Below are positions 11,952 to 23,862 of a stretch of 64,000 nucleotides of DNA, piece by piece; the first letter of the stretch is position 1; each line of letters opens with the position of its first letter. This DNA comes from Deinandra increscens subsp. villosa (lineage: Eukaryota > Streptophyta > Magnoliopsida > Asterales > Asteraceae). A model generated the notes under the pieces. It saw only the letters and a program-made list of their open reading frames with translations, had not been told where the DNA came from and did not search any database. The stretch is from assembly GCA_039602395.1 (NCBI GenBank), contig JBCNJP010000249.1, positions 56,013-120,012 on the forward strand, written 5' to 3'. Made by a program: the position numbers and the translations under genes.

Positions 11952-14794
11952 ATGGCTTGTAATATAATTGTATGTAGTGGAGGTAAATGGTAGTTTGTCA
12001 ATGGTGTTGAAGAATACGTTCCCCTCGAACGTAAATGCTTGACACGTCATTTGTCTCTGCCTACTAATACTACCTACAATGATTTGTTGATTTATCTTTC
12101 ACAAAAATGTGGTTTCAAAAATCATATGCGTCTTTCATACAAAATGTCATCCTACACTCATTCAATTGATATTGTGGATGAAAATGATATATATTGTTTT
12201 TTAAATGTTGTTATGAAAGATTCAAACAACATTTTAACATTATATGTTACTGAAGAATCTGGTGTCGGTAGTAGTTCAGGTGTCCAACCATTAGCAAATT
12301 TTTCTACAGAGCCCCCAGCCCCCCTGTTTTCTAATGCTGGTAGGGACGATCTCCCCGATTTAAATTACCCATTTAATGAATCGTTTAATTTAAAATATGA
12401 ACAATTTGATTATAACTTTAACCAAGACATTTTGGGATCTTTACCCGAGTATCAAGAAGAACTTGCTAACATTTTTAGTGATAATAATAATAATCAAGTC
12501 GAGTCCACATATTTTTTTGAAGGGCAGTGCTTCAACACCAAAGAAGAGTTAAAACTCCAAGTTGGTAAGTGTTGCATAGCAAAGTCCTTTGAGATTAAGG
12601 TTAACCGATCATCTAAGGCTAGATACGATGTATGTTGTATTGTTGATGGTTGTGGGTGGGGTGTTCGGGCTTATTCGGTGGACAATAGCAGTAAAGTTTT
12701 TCAGGTGAGGCATTTCAGTGGTGAGCATACTTGCTCAAGAACTCAAACGTATCCCAAAAATCGTCAAGCCACAAAAAAAGTTCTGGGTGATCTAATCAAA
12801 GAGTAGTTTAAAGACACACGTCGGATTATCCGACCGAAAGATATTGTGAATGATATGAAGGAGAAATATAAAATAAATGTGTCTTACTCTCAAGGTTGGA
12901 GAGCAAAATGTCACGTTCTTGAGAAAATGAATGGTTCGCCTGAGGATTCTTTTGGTATTCTTCCTATCTACTGTCACAACCTCAAGAAGACGAACCCCGG
13001 TACTGTGACTCATATTTTAACTGACGATGATGGTAGATTTGATATGTTTTTTCTTGCAATTGGAGCTGCGGTTAGTACTCACTTTTGCATCATTATAATT
13101 TTAACTTATAAAAATAACTTTAACATTTTTATTATTTTATAACTTTTTAACATTGTTACAGATTCGAAGCTTTGTTGGTTATCTTCGTCCCTTGATAATC
13201 ATAGACGGAGCACATCTTAAAGGGAAGTATCGTGGCACCATTTTATTGGTTGTTGGCATGGATGGGAATAATCAGATCCTTCCTATTGCCTACGGCATTT
13301 GTAAAACCGACAGTGGTGAATCATGGTCTTGGTTTTTAGCAAGACTAAAGGAATGCATCGGTGAAGATCCAAAGTTAGCCATCATATCTGATAGGGTTGC
13401 TTCAATTTCTCTTGGCGTTAGGAACGTATTTCCAAATGCTTTTCATGGTGTATGCTATAGACACCTGATGATGAATCTAAACTTTAAGTCACACAAGCTG
13501 AAAAAATATCAGCGGTTGTACAGGAAGATGTGTAAGGCATACAGTGTGGTTGACTTTGAAAATTATTTACACACACTTAACAACGTTGCTCCTCAGGTAG
13601 TGAACACACTTGTTAGTGTTGGTTTTGATAAATGGTCAAGAGCGCATTCTGGTGGCGAACGTTTCACTTATTTAACCTCTAACAGCGCCGAGTCAATCAA
13701 CGCATTATCTGTACATTCCCGAAGTCTTCCAATAGTAAAACTTATCGAAATTTTCCGTGATGTTTTACAGAAATGGTATTTTGACCTTCGACAGTTTGGA
13801 GGTAAAAACCTTAATTTATTTTATGTTATTGTTTTCTATACGTTGTATATTGTGCTTAACATATTTAAATTCGTTAACAGCAAATCTTGAGCACTCCCTT
13901 ACCAAGTATGCAGAGGATAAGGTCAACAAGAGGATTAAAAAAAGCATGACATGGAGGGTGTACGGGATAGATGATAACCACTACCAGGTAGTTAACGGGC
14001 GACGACAAGGTTTGGTGGACTTGATAAACCGAACTTGTAGTTGTCGACAATGGCAGCTATCTGGTTTACCATGTGGTCACGTGATTTGCGTGTCAAGATT
14101 TTTAAATCAAACAGATTGTTCTCATTGGGCCATGAAATGGTTTACAAAGGATTTCTATCGGGGTACTTACCAGGAGTCAATATATCCTCTTCCAGCCCTA
14201 GCAGAATGGGAAACACCAGAGAATTTTCACATACTGGGTCCACCAGACATGAAGAAAAAACAGGCTGAGCGACCACGCGATAATAATCGTATACCATCAC
14301 GTGGAGAAGTAGTTGAACCTTTATTTTGTAGTCGTTGTCGAACAGAAGGTCATCATCGCGACACCTGTAGACAACCCATGCCATCGGAAATGGCAACTAT
14401 GTCAAGAGGAAGAGTAGCCCAGAATCAAATGTAGCCCGACGGATATGTTGATCCCCAAAATTATCGTGAATATGTTGTTAATGCGACCGGTCATCCTTCA
14501 CAACAATGGGGTTTGGGAATAGCATCGTACAATGATTTACCACATGTTCCTAATCCATCGCCTGGCCATCCGTCTCAGCAATTTGGATCCTTCAATCCAA
14601 CACGGCCCTTGCATCCTCCATACTATCCTAATTATGTTGCTGGCATAACCGGTCAAACGTCACTTGAAGGGGGTGCACTTGGGCACGGAGGTTTGAATGA
14701 AGCACATCACAATCCTTACCTTGATCCTGAAAGCTTTCATGGGTTAGAAAGTCTCCGCTTCTTTGTCAATTTGTTGTGCTGTTTTCGTCCATAA
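11952..14794 (+). pseudogene. MuDR-type MULE transposase, inactivated
   Basis: The frame starts at ATG 11952 but meets TAG at 11991-11993. Domains in order: PB1-like N-terminal region (LPTNTTYNDLLIYLSQKCGF, 12055-12115); MuDR zinc-containing region (SRTQTYPKNRQATKK); DDE core with D in IIIDGAHLKG (about 13200), D in IISDR and E in SNSAESIN; SWIM zinc finger CSCRQWQL...CGH near 14035-14085; and a zinc knuckle CSRCRTEGHHRDTC. Introns at 13071-13161 and 13802-13880 have GT-AG ends and keep frame. A second TAG at 12804-12806 and a third at 14432-14434 interrupt it; the Pro-rich tail stays open to 14794. At the first two sites copy 2 has CAG, so these are point mutations in this copy. Confidence 0.9.
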
Positions 14795-15322
14795 ATAATT
14801 ACCCCATGGATAACTATTCCAAGCATCTATATCATTTATCAGATCAAGTAAATCACAAGGTATCTTGTTCTTACCCTCAAAACCCGCGAACCCAAACATA
14901 AGCAACAATAAAAGACACACACGAAGAGCATCATCTTCATCTAAAGCATGTAGTTGTGTAGAGAAAACATCTTTTAAATAAAACAATCTAGGTTTTTTAT
15001 TATCACCGAATACTCTTTGTAGAAAAGTAGTTGGCTTTTGATATCTTATATGTTTTGGGATTGGTCCAAAATGAAAACCCGTTACTAAACAAAACTCCTT
15101 TGGACCAAACAATAAATCAACCACACCAATTTTAAATTAAAAAATATGGATGAGATTAGCATAGGTGTTGAGGTTGTTACAATCCAACCAATTAGAAAAA
15201 CATGATTCACGAAACTTGTAATAAACTCCGTGAAGTTGTTGAAATTTGTTTCTTATTTCTTTTAAAATTTTGGGTTGACATTTTACAGATATAGCTTCGG
15301 GTTTAAAAAAAGCGCCCTGCAA
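14744..15322 (-). pseudogene. DUF1985 fragment (Ulp1-associated module of MULEs)
   Basis: On the minus strand an open stretch starts near 15322 (MQGAFFKPEAISVKCQPKIL), meets one TAA near 15135, and continues in the same frame to 14744. Diagnostic DUF1985 features are GPKEFCLVTGFHFGPIP, RVFGDNKKPRL and the NSYPWGNYLWTKT motif. In plants DUF1985 commonly precedes a Ulp1-type SUMO protease carried by MULEs (Kaonashi/KI-MULE group). Here the protease part is absent: the fragment stops abruptly where it abuts the end of the convergently oriented transposase gene at about 14745-14794. I infer an internal deletion or rearrangement. Confidence 0.7.
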
Positions 15323-16204
15323 AAAAAAAGTCTAATATTAATATGATAAAAAAATGAAAATGATAAAAAATATCTGAAAATGCAATCTTACATTGTTCTC
15401 CATTTTGAACCGTCGTAACCAAACGAAACTTGAACCGGTTGTTAACTTCAACCGGTTGTTAACTTCAACTGGTTTCAACCTTGAACCGAGGAGCCACCTT
15501 GAACCGCCGTAAATTAAAAAAAAAACAACTTCTGTGAAATTTTTAAGTGTGAATCTGAAATTTTTAAGTGTGGTCCCTAAAGGGAAAAAAAACGACCCGC
15601 GCCCCTATTTAAAACATGTAGGAAAATTATAGTTGTGACCTACAAAAATCCACGTGTCACCACCATGTAACTTTCGCGCCAGTCACGCCAGTCAGAAAAA
15701 GCACTCGCGCCCCAGTGTCAAGTCGCATCAGTCATTACCTGCAAAAAGTCACGTGTCGCATGCCTATTGATTTCATGCTGCTCACGTCAGTCAATAAAGT
15801 ACTCGCGCCTCATTGTCAAGTCACATCAGTCCAGTGTCTAGTCACATCAACACCAGTCAAGTCATACAGGTATTTTTCGCACCCATTCTTGTACCTTTCG
15901 TGTCGAGATTCGTACTTTTCGTGCCACCAGAAATATTCTTTAAAAAATAATATTTTTTTTAAATACTCGCGCTCTACTTTTAGTCACGCTCTTTTTTTAA
16001 ATTTTCGCGCTCGGTGGACACTCCAAATCTGTGGGACCCATGTACTGAACACTGTGTCAGTTTTTCTCCTTCCACGCCCATCACTCGCGCTGTTATGAAA
16101 ATTTCACGCTGAAAATTTAGTCAAAGGCTATTCTAGTAAAACAGCAAATCAAAGGCCATTCTGATGAAAGAGACGTGTTGCAGGGCTATTCTGGTGAATT
16201 TCCC
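15323..16204. other. Right subterminal region of MULE copy 1
   Basis: Non-coding. Near 15425-15500 there are tandem 'AACCGGTTGTTAACTTC' words. From 15670 on the words CTCGCGCC, TTTCGCGCC and AGTCACATCAGTC recur, a pattern like transposase-binding subterminal repeats (inference). The terminal 80 bp repeats 'GGCTATTCTGGT/GGCCATTCTGAT' style motifs. Confidence 0.5.
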
Positions 16205-16213
16205 ATAGATAAG

Positions 16214-17647
16214 GTGTATCGATCTCTCCCTACCGTTACCATGACTAGTGTGGAATGTGGATCTAGCGGATCCGGTTGACCGGTTGTTGTACCGGTTTGC
16301 TTGTTTTCCTCTCTATTTACCGATTTACCCTTTACATATCCTATTTGTCGATCTCTTTCTTCATGTGACCGTCTCTAAATTCTCTAAATCATATCTACGT
16401 TCTGACTTCTTTTCTCTTGTCTTGCTTTGGTTTCACCGTCAGATCCAACTACCCACGATCAAGACCCCCAATTCCATTTCATCTTACAAGGTTTGCTTTT
16501 CAATTCTTCATCAAATATAATTCTCTCTCTTCTCCTTTTGATTATATCATATCATAGCGGCTTCGTGCTTATAGTTTTACAATTGTATGTGATTTCATTC
16601 CAATTTATTAATTTAGTTGGGGCTTGCTTTATTTCTTCCACGATTGAATGCATAATTGCTTAGGTTTCACGGATCTTTTTATTTGATTCGTTGTTTTGAT
16701 TACTGTTCCTGCATCCGGTAATTGTTGATTCGAATTGTATTGGTGGATAACCCTGATTTTTCGCTTCGATCCCTATGTTAGTTGTTTCGCAGTCATTAGC
16801 ACGCTACTTAGTTGTTTTGGATCGAGATCGTATACTAGTTAGTTAAGCTCTTGAGGTCTGATTACTGCAAAAGGAGTATGAATTTTTGAAGTTTTATGTT
16901 TCAGATTAGCCTTTTGAATACTGTATGTTCAGAAATACATTAAAGGATTGCATCCGGTTGATTTTGAAGTTTGAACACTATAATGATAATCTTAATACTT
17001 GTTTTTTATTACTGCAACTTCTTAACAATTTGGACCCTGAATAATCAAAGTTATAATCATAATAGATTTGATTAATCGCTCTTAACCAAACGCCCCTTAC
17101 GAATTGGGTGACTATTCATAATGCCATGTCCATATATGATGTATGTGTGTTCTTTAATCTACTGATTTGTCCATTGTATACTATTTCCAATCTTTGAAAG
17201 TGTTGATCTGATTTCTTTTCAGGCGAGTGTGCCATGTGAGTGTGAACAAGTGTAAGATTCATCGGCCAGTTACTCACTTATTTGATCCGTGCTACACAAA
17301 GGCTGTGGTAAACCAAGACAGAATGGTGCAAAGGGGTGGTTTAACGGGTGCACAATCTTCTCCTGCACTCTCTCCCCTTCTTTCGGTTTGGGAATGTAGT
17401 ATTCGTAAAATGAGATATTCGTTCAGACCAGAGTGGGTGTAGGGGTGGGGGCGAAAACAGTAAAGTTTACATTTTGAATAGTCTTTCGGTTCATAGTGCT
17501 AGATAGCAAGCAAAAGAAATAAGAAGATAAAGAGCATTCATAATTCATCGAATTATAGTGATGATTTTTACTTTTTAGGTGGAGAACATTAGATTTGAGT
17601 ATAAAAGAAAGTATTAGTTTCTATTTTTTAAATAAGATTAAGATATA
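16214..17647 (+). promoter_or_regulatory. Promoter and probable 5' leader with intron of the gene at 17648
   Basis: A probable non-coding first exon ends at ATCTTACAAG (16490) with donor GTTTGC. A pyrimidine-rich acceptor TTTCTTTTCAG ends at 17222, giving a putative 732-bp leader intron (16491-17222). The second leader exon contains a 71-codon upstream ORF at 17227-17442 with no family I recognise. The MULE target duplication ends at 16213, so the transposon sits at or very near the promoter. The transcript structure is inferred from splice signals only. Confidence 0.45.
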
Positions 17648-18214
17648 ATGGAGTGCGGTAAAGCACCATCTGGTGTTAGGAAAGTAAAGAAGAAGCAAGT
17701 GAAGGACGAATTGGATCGTATCAAGCAGGCGGAGAAGAAAAAAAGGCGTTTAGAGAAGGCCCTCGCAGCATCAGCAGCCATTATTTCCGAGCTGGAAAAG
17801 AAGAACCAAAAGAAGAAAGAAGAACAAGAGAGGCTGGATGAAGAGTGTGCCGCCATAGCTGAGGCAGTTGCTTTGCAGGTCCTGATTGGTGAAGAATCAG
17901 ATAAGTCATGTGTTCAAGCCATGATGCAGACAGAAGAAGAATGGTATCCATGGGGATACTGTGCGAGTAACTTTGACCTTTTTGTCGGTGACGGTCATGC
18001 TAGAACGACAGCTGCTGTCATTCCGCAGTCGCATCTTCGTGGAGATGCGGGTTGGGTTTCCGATGGTTGTGGTGGATCTGGATACCAGTGGGATGGATAC
18101 GGGTTGAGTGATGCTCAGGTGCCTTATGTTATGGAGAGAGACTGGGAAGCTGCGGAAGCCATTTCTTCGCTCCAGATTGCAGATAATGTTTTTAATAGAA
18201 TGCTTAGAGGGTGA
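17648..18214 (+). CDS. Conserved uncharacterised plant protein with basic coiled coil
   Basis: Single-exon frame of 188 codons plus stop. Residues 10-75 are strongly basic then mixed-charge with heptad character (KVKKKQVKDELDRIKQ, KKRRLEKALAASAAI, KKNQKKKEEQERLDEE). The next stretch is hydrophobic (AIAEAVALQVLIGEES). The C-terminal half is Gly/Trp/Tyr-rich and ends FNRMLRG. No signal peptide or membrane segment is visible. From memory, similar proteins of about this length occur across eudicots with the same KxKDELDRxKQAEKKKRRLEKAL and FNRMLR signatures, but no function is known to me. Codon use and a clean frame support a real gene; the start is the first ATG of the frame. Nuclear location from the lysine clusters is a guess. 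Confidence 0.75.
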   Translation: MECGKAPSGVRKVKKKQVKDELDRIKQAEKKKRRLEKALAASAAIISELEKKNQKKKEEQERLDEECAAIAEAVALQVLIGEESDKSCVQAMMQTEEEWYPWGYCASNFDLFVGDGHARTTAAVIPQSHLRGDAGWVSDGCGGSGYQWDGYGLSDAQVPYVMERDWEAAEAISSLQIADNVFNRMLRG

Positions 18215-19226
18215 ATGCTTCTTCTTCAATTGTTGGGTTGATGGTTTATTTTGTGTGTATTTAAGATCTTGATAAAGAATGATTGGAATGCGTGGTGCGT
18301 TTTGTGTTTAATTGACTTATTTCTTGTTGAAATTGGGTGAAGTCAGATACTCTGCTTTTGTTAAAAGCCCCGAAAGTTTAAGCTTTGTTGTTGCTCTGAT
18401 ATTAGAATTAGTTATTATAAACTGCTTTTTCTATATTGGTGTCGAGTTTTGACTTTAGAAAATTATACGTTTAAATAGACAGTTTCTCAAAACGTAAAAC
18501 CATTCGTTCCTAAATGAATGGACGTTAAGTTTTGTTTTCTTTTTCAAATATAAAAAATTACTCTTATGTTTAAAAGGAAAACAAAAACAAATATATTGCA
18601 GATCATTAGGGACCCACCTACAAATTCAGAACATACTAGAAAAAAAGTGAGCCTCATCAAACATGAACATACTTAAACCCAGGTATTTGTCTCAATGGTA
18701 TAATGGTATGGTATTTGACGTTTCCATAACCTCCGTTTCTTCCTTCTTCAAGGGTGGTCAAGGGTTTGCCGTTTTCTATATAGAACGACTAAAATACTCT
18801 TTTATTTACAAACCCAAAAAGGACTTTTTGATAGAAATTAGTATTATAACTCAAATTTGTTATAGATAAAAACCACAACCCAAATATACAGCGAAAACTT
18901 AGACCTCGAAAAACTTAGACCTCGAAGATGTAACCAGAGACGATGACTGTTTATTATAATATAAACACGTACGTATGCATTTGCCGAGAGAATTAGTTAT
19001 CGAAGAAAATATAATAAAATGATGAAATAGTCCAGTTGGTTCAAATAAACGGACTTTGTGTATGGATGAAAAGAGCAGTTACAAATTCGAACATAAACTA
19101 AAAAAAAAGACAGATGACAGATGGTTTACCCTGTCCATAAAACTAGCACACAATCAAACGAAGCGGCTCCAAACGTTTTACACTTCACGTGACCTTATCG
19201 ATGCTGTTATAGACTCTTCTTTGCTG
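18215..19226. other. 3' flank and intergenic DNA
   Basis: AT-rich and non-coding. A tiny tandem duplication AACTTAGACCTCGAA is seen at 18896-18926. Part of the left side is probably 3' UTR of the gene ending at 18214, and the right edge the 3' UTR of the minus-strand gene ending at 19227. Confidence 0.5.
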
Positions 19227-21398
19227 TCATGATTTCTGAACACGGTCGTCTCCATTTTCAAGTGTAGACTGTGTAGTAGTACTAGTTGATGGTCTTGCTC
19301 CGGCAGCCACGAGGTTTTTAAACCAAGCAGGTTGTTGAAGTCTAGGGCTGCTTCTGTTCGTACCGCCAGGGGAATCTGGAGATCCCTGGGTGGTATTATT
19401 GGAAGTGATGCCAGCAAGAAACCGATATGCCACTTTGCTAGCTGTCACAATCTCTGTTTTAGCTTGTCTGAACTGTATTCATTTGAGAAGAAAGAAAAAA
19501 AAGAAGGTTAATTAGGTTAAAAAAAAGGATTTATAGCATAGATAAGCACAATTGCAATAGCATAAGAACTGATGCTCACCTTCATAGCTGTGGTCTCTGC
19601 TATTTCTACTGCAGTGTCACCAGCATTAGCAAACCTGTTCACCCAACCTGCAAAATAATAGTGTTTCAGAAAGATTTTTACGGGTGCAAGACACCCAGCT
19701 CCTAATTTAAGTTCTTAATGGTTCCAATTCTCAAACAAGATGTCATTTACAACTCGAGATCAATATAAAATTTAAATCATATATAAACATAATAAAAAAG
19801 CAGTACAAAATCATCTATAAACATGGTGATTGCCATCACAAACAAAAGAAAAAAATGTTGCAGTTTTTTAATGGAAGTGATGAACCAACCGGGAAGTTTA
19901 GGGACACCAAGGCTTTCACAGAACTCGTTGCAAAAGTGATTGCAGTTTTTTGACAGTAAGTCATAACAGTTTCCAGGCCATTCTCTGCTAAGTTCCCTAA
20001 GGATCTGATTGACCTTAGATTTCGATAAGCTTGTTTCCCCGAGCACGATACATTCACGATATGTGTACATTGGGTTCTTTTTAGCAGGGCAACTGAAAAC
20101 TCCGGTTCCTTGCTCACAGAACCCAAATGACCATTCATCCTCTCCGTAAACCTGTCATAAAAACGAGATTGGATAAAATCAACCGGTATAAATAGTCATG
20201 TGGATGAGAACAACAATTCTGTATGAATAAAGATTACGTCCAAAGATTTTGAGGTAAGAGTCACAGGACCCTTTTAAACACAAATCTAATATTGTGCGGA
20301 AAAGTACAATGAACATATTTGTTTTGCCTTACCAGATGGACTAAGCCATAGCATAGTTATACAGTTGAATTATAAGTCTAGTTCCAGTGTTGCACACTTA
20401 TGTTTTATCGTCATTCCTAAGGACAGAGAAATGGTACATTGATGTTTATTAGAATTTCCATAGGCAACAATGTTCTCACTCATCACTCCCACAAAGTTTT
20501 ATCCTAATGATATCCTGTAGTCACTCTTACAAATTGTCAAATGGACCATCAGACTTTTAGCACCAATCTAGAACCAGTAAAGAATAAGCATTCTATTAAT
20601 TACTCATTTACTTGGACCACAATATGACATATCTGATGCTTTCAATCATAGCTTATACAAATTGAGTATATACTCTACAATTTTTTTCCACTTAATCAAA
20701 TCTTGGATACCACAAAGGAGAACTATGAACTCATATAAGCATCTCAAAATTACGATTCCTGTTTGACATTCGTTGTGAATAGAAGACATACCATACATGA
20801 ATAACAAGATCAATGAGGACTATCAAAAGAGTCATCAATGAGTTAACTCATCTGACAAATGTTAAATTACAGGTTGGACTGCCATAGCAACCAACCGCTA
20901 ATGTTTACTCATTTATGTAATGGGGATTCATAGGGCTTTCATCCCCAAATCAAGGCACCCTCTTTGCCATGATCTTATACAGAATTATGATAAGTAATAA
21001 CTAAGTTTAACATTACTTCATGCAATTGTACGCAGATTCAAAGCAATGATAAACACAAACTTCCATATCTACTTCAGTCTTCAGTCATTGATCAACTCTA
21101 AGATTTAGTAAGCCAACTAAAACAAATGGATCTAGAAACCTAAAACCTAAAACTTAAAAGTTGGGCAACAGAACTTTCAATAAACCGTATTAAAAACAAA
21201 AATTAACAAGATTAGCAGAAACTGGAACCCTAGATAGTGTCAACATATGGAGAAGAGAAAAACCTGAACGGCGCTGTGGAAAATGCCGCCGACACCGATG
21301 CCGTCTTTGAAAATTCTGTTGATCTGGACGATTGTGTTGTTAGTATTCTCCGAACCAGTATTCGTTATATCATATACATGGAGTATAACCTCCGTCAT
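19227..21398 (-). CDS. DeSI-like PPPDE-domain thiol peptidase (deSUMOylating/deubiquitinating type)
   Basis: Four exons, all GT-AG: 21398-21264, 20151-19890, 19647-19580 and 19472-19227. Together they give 711 bp, 236 residues, in frame. Exon 1 starts MTEVILHVYDIT and contains the catalytic histidine in GIFHSAVQ. Exon 2 has EDEWSFGFCEQGTGVF, CPAKKNPMYTYRE and the catalytic cysteine context LLSKNCNHFCNEFC, then LGVPKLPGW. PPPDE proteins are Cys-His isopeptidases; members of this plant subgroup are called DeSI-like. The C-terminal tail (about 60 residues) is Ser/Thr/Gly-rich and looks disordered. I took the Met at 21398 because the family usually begins there; an in-frame Met 11 codons upstream (21431) is possible. 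Intron 1 is 1112 bp and has no recognisable insertion. Confidence 0.9.
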
Positions 21399-21811
21399 CT
21401 TCACCGATTTCTCTGTGAACTCGATCCACAAACCCTAACCCCTAACTACCTTGCTTTGAAATCAATTCTGCCGTTCCAAACTCGAGAACAAAATATTCAG
21501 ATCAGATTGCAACAACATGGATCACAAATTCATCATCACGGCGACCAAAAGATTGTAACGATGCTTTGTTTATTCGCTGTTTCCTGCAGTATGAGTAGAA
21601 CCGCAAAAGTGAAAGGATTGCTCCATCTGTCTCGGTTACCGAACTTTCTCTTTATTTATTCATTTCTTGATTTATCTTTCATTTTTAGTTAATTACAAAA
21701 AGCGGTCCTTGTGGTTTGTTTAAATTGCTATTCTGGTCCCTAGATTTTATAAATTGCAAAGATAGTCCAAACATTTGTGAACTTGTTGCACCTTCAGTCC
21801 CAGGCCCCAGC
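21399..21811. other. 5' flank of the DeSI-like gene
   Basis: Probable 5' UTR and promoter of the minus-strand gene (ACCCTAACCCCTAAC at about 21434). The plus-strand open frame here is antisense to exon 1. The right part (21690-21800) has repeat-like phrasing (AAAGCGGTCCTTGTGGTTTG) seen in plant transposon debris. Confidence 0.45.
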
Positions 21812-22467
21812 TAGGGGTGTTCATCGAGTCGAATTTGAGTTATTCGAGCTATTCGAATTTGAAAATTTTAAAACTGGATTCGAATTCGACTCGAATTCGA
21901 ATAAAATTTACCTAAACCAATTCGAATAAGCTTATTCGAATTCGAATTGAATTCAAATCCATTCGAATAAACTAAATTAGAAATAAAAATATTATTTCTA
22001 ATATCTAGTAAATTTATACATGTTACTTAACATCTCAACAATCCATTAGGGATGCACTAATGAAGTGCTTGAACAACGAAGACGAATTGATTATATTGAT
22101 GAGAACGTGAATATTTATTAGTGATGAAGTGATTCGAAGAAGTTAATTCTTTTCCAGATTAGCGATGAAGTGATTCAAAGACGTGAAAACGTGATGCGAC
22201 TAGGGTGAACTGATTAGTGATGAATTGATTTGAAGCTTTGACCTGTTGTGACTAGTGTACGAATAACGTCGCTAGAAAATAGGGTTTAGATGAGTTGATG
22301 CGGCTGCCTTAGTGACTAGGGTAAGAATGTCGTTCAAAATAAGGAATTAGGATTTAGGTTATGATTTTGCTCACATTATAATGGATAGTGTGAAAATGGA
22401 CTGGATTCACTATTAATATTAGGAGTTAGATAGGCCTAATAGTTTGGACTTTGACCTATAATAAAAT

Positions 22468-22522
<55 letters not shown>

Positions 22523-22742
22523 AAAATATTTTTAGAAAATATATATAAAATCCTTATTCGAGTAATCCAGTCGAATTGGTTTGGAATATTCAGACTCGAA
22601 TTCGAATAAGTTATTTGATTCGAATCAGGATTCGACTCGAATAACTCGATATTCGAATTCGAATAAGTTATTCAAATTCGATTCGAATCAAATTTCGAGT
22701 TATTCGAGCCCGATTCAAATAATGAACACCCCTAGTCCCAGT
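21804..22742. mobile_element. hAT-type MITE with long imperfect inverted repeats
   Basis: The element runs from TAGGGGTGTTCATCGAG (21812) to ...AATGAACACCCCTA (22734), 923 bp. Inverted similarity extends more than 100 bp inward as runs of ATTCGAATTCGAATAAG. Flanks GCCCCAGC (21804-21811) and GTCCCAGT (22735-22742) match at 6 of 8, the two differences both C/T, as expected for an old 8-bp hAT duplication. No transposase. An (AT)n tract lies inside at 22470-22519. Confidence 0.75.
22470..22519. repeat. (AT)n microsatellite
   Basis: About 25 uninterrupted AT units within the MITE. Confidence 0.97.
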
Positions 22743-22999
22743 TGTTATCTTGGTTAGTTTTCAACAATTTGGGAGGGCATATATGTCCTCTTGTATTTTA
22801 TTTTCTTATTTTAGGTTTGTCTCTTATTTATTTAGATCATTGATTCACATCAACTTCTTTATATCACATCTTATTCTTAAAATTTTTAAAACATATATAG
22901 GACATGTCTATTTTTTCCGATACATCAATATTTTTATATTAAACTGTATCCTTAAAATTCAAAGGCTAATAGGCATATTCCAAGAGGGTTTAGGGATAA

Positions 23000-23580
23000 T
23001 TTTTTTTTTTTTTGACAATAAAGTGCATAAACGCAGCTCCACATCCTTTCCCAATGGACCCCGTTTTCATGGAAATGAGCCAAAATATTGTAGATTCGCC
23101 TAAAAAAAGGTGTCAAAATTTTTTGAGGAATGTAAAATTAAACCCGTCCGGACCGGGAGCCTTATCACTACCACATGACCACACGGCGTCTTTGATTTCG
23201 GTTTGCAAAATGAGACTATAAGGCTCTCATCTTCCTTAAATTTGAGCTTTTTAATACCATCGCAATACATATTAGGCCGCCACCCTGTGATCTCTTGAAT
23301 TTATCTTTGAAAAAGTACCATGTCTCTTTTTTGATTTTTTTCGAATTCGTGATCCATCTGCCATCGATCTTCAACCCATTTTAACCTACAAGCCACCAAG
23401 TTAACATTATAAAGACCATGAAAAAAAGATGAGTTTTCATCATCGTCGACGGCCCACTTCACACGAGCTTTCTGTTTTATATCGTCAATCATGTCATTCT
23501 CTGTCTCCAATAATCTGGATTTATTTTTTTCCACTGATCAATATCTCAAAACTCTGGCCCCATGGAGACAATGACCATCT
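23000..23580 (-). pseudogene. LINE (L1-type) reverse-transcriptase fragment
   Basis: Minus-strand reading shows ENDMIDDIKQKARVKWAVD followed by DENSSFFHG, a signature just upstream of the L1 reverse-transcriptase core. Further on, with frameshifts, come SAPGPDGFNFTFLKK-like and GKGCGAAFMHF-like words. The fragment ends (element 3' side) at a 14-bp poly-T on plus (23000-23013), i.e. poly-A on the element's strand, immediately after the start of the RT domain. The catalytic part of the RT is absent. Not functional. Confidence 0.65.
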
Positions 23581-23684
23581 CCATGCGATTGTAAAACCCA
23601 ACCGCCTCTGGTTTTTCTTTGTTCACTTCAGCCTTAACTTTGAACCTCCACTCTTGACTATGTTTTTTTTTTATATTATTCTTA

Positions 23685-23862
23685 GAGCATTCACGGCAGA
23701 TCTCTAAAAAAATATGAGTGTAAACTCTAAAATTTAAGGTTTTGTTGTGAGTGGTTGTGAGTAGAGGAGAGAAAAAAAGTTTAGCAAATCTGCATATTTG
23801 ACCAAAAAAAACTGGTGTGCTAAAATTTGGGATTTGGTTGTGATTGAAAGAGAGAGAAAATG
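23685..23862. repeat. Possible Tourist-like MITE fragment
   Basis: Begins TTAGAGCATTCACGGCAGATC, a style common to PIF-type MITEs. No clear right end found before the adjoining MITE at 23866. Confidence 0.3.

Larger units (their letters stand above)
10742..16213 (+). mobile_element. Mutator-like element (MULE), copy 1
   Basis: The element spans 10751-16204 (5454 bp). Its ends are GGGAAATTCACC... and ...GGTGAATTTCCC, with a perfect 9-bp target duplication ATAGATAAG (10742-10750, 16205-16213), as Mutator elements produce. Similarity between the ends continues more weakly inward (GATATAACC / AGAATAGCC). Inside are a subterminal AT-rich minisatellite, a MuDR-type transposase on plus, a DUF1985 fragment on minus, and a right subterminal region rich in CGCGCC words. 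A close second copy lies inverted at 39818-42821. Confidence 0.95.

Noticed and set aside
18660..18725. tRNA-like phrase GTCTCAATGGTATAATGGTA
   Set aside because: No B box or cloverleaf follows.
21237..21692. 151-codon plus-strand ORF near the DeSI gene
   Set aside because: Antisense to DeSI exon 1, which has clear PPPDE signatures on the other strand.
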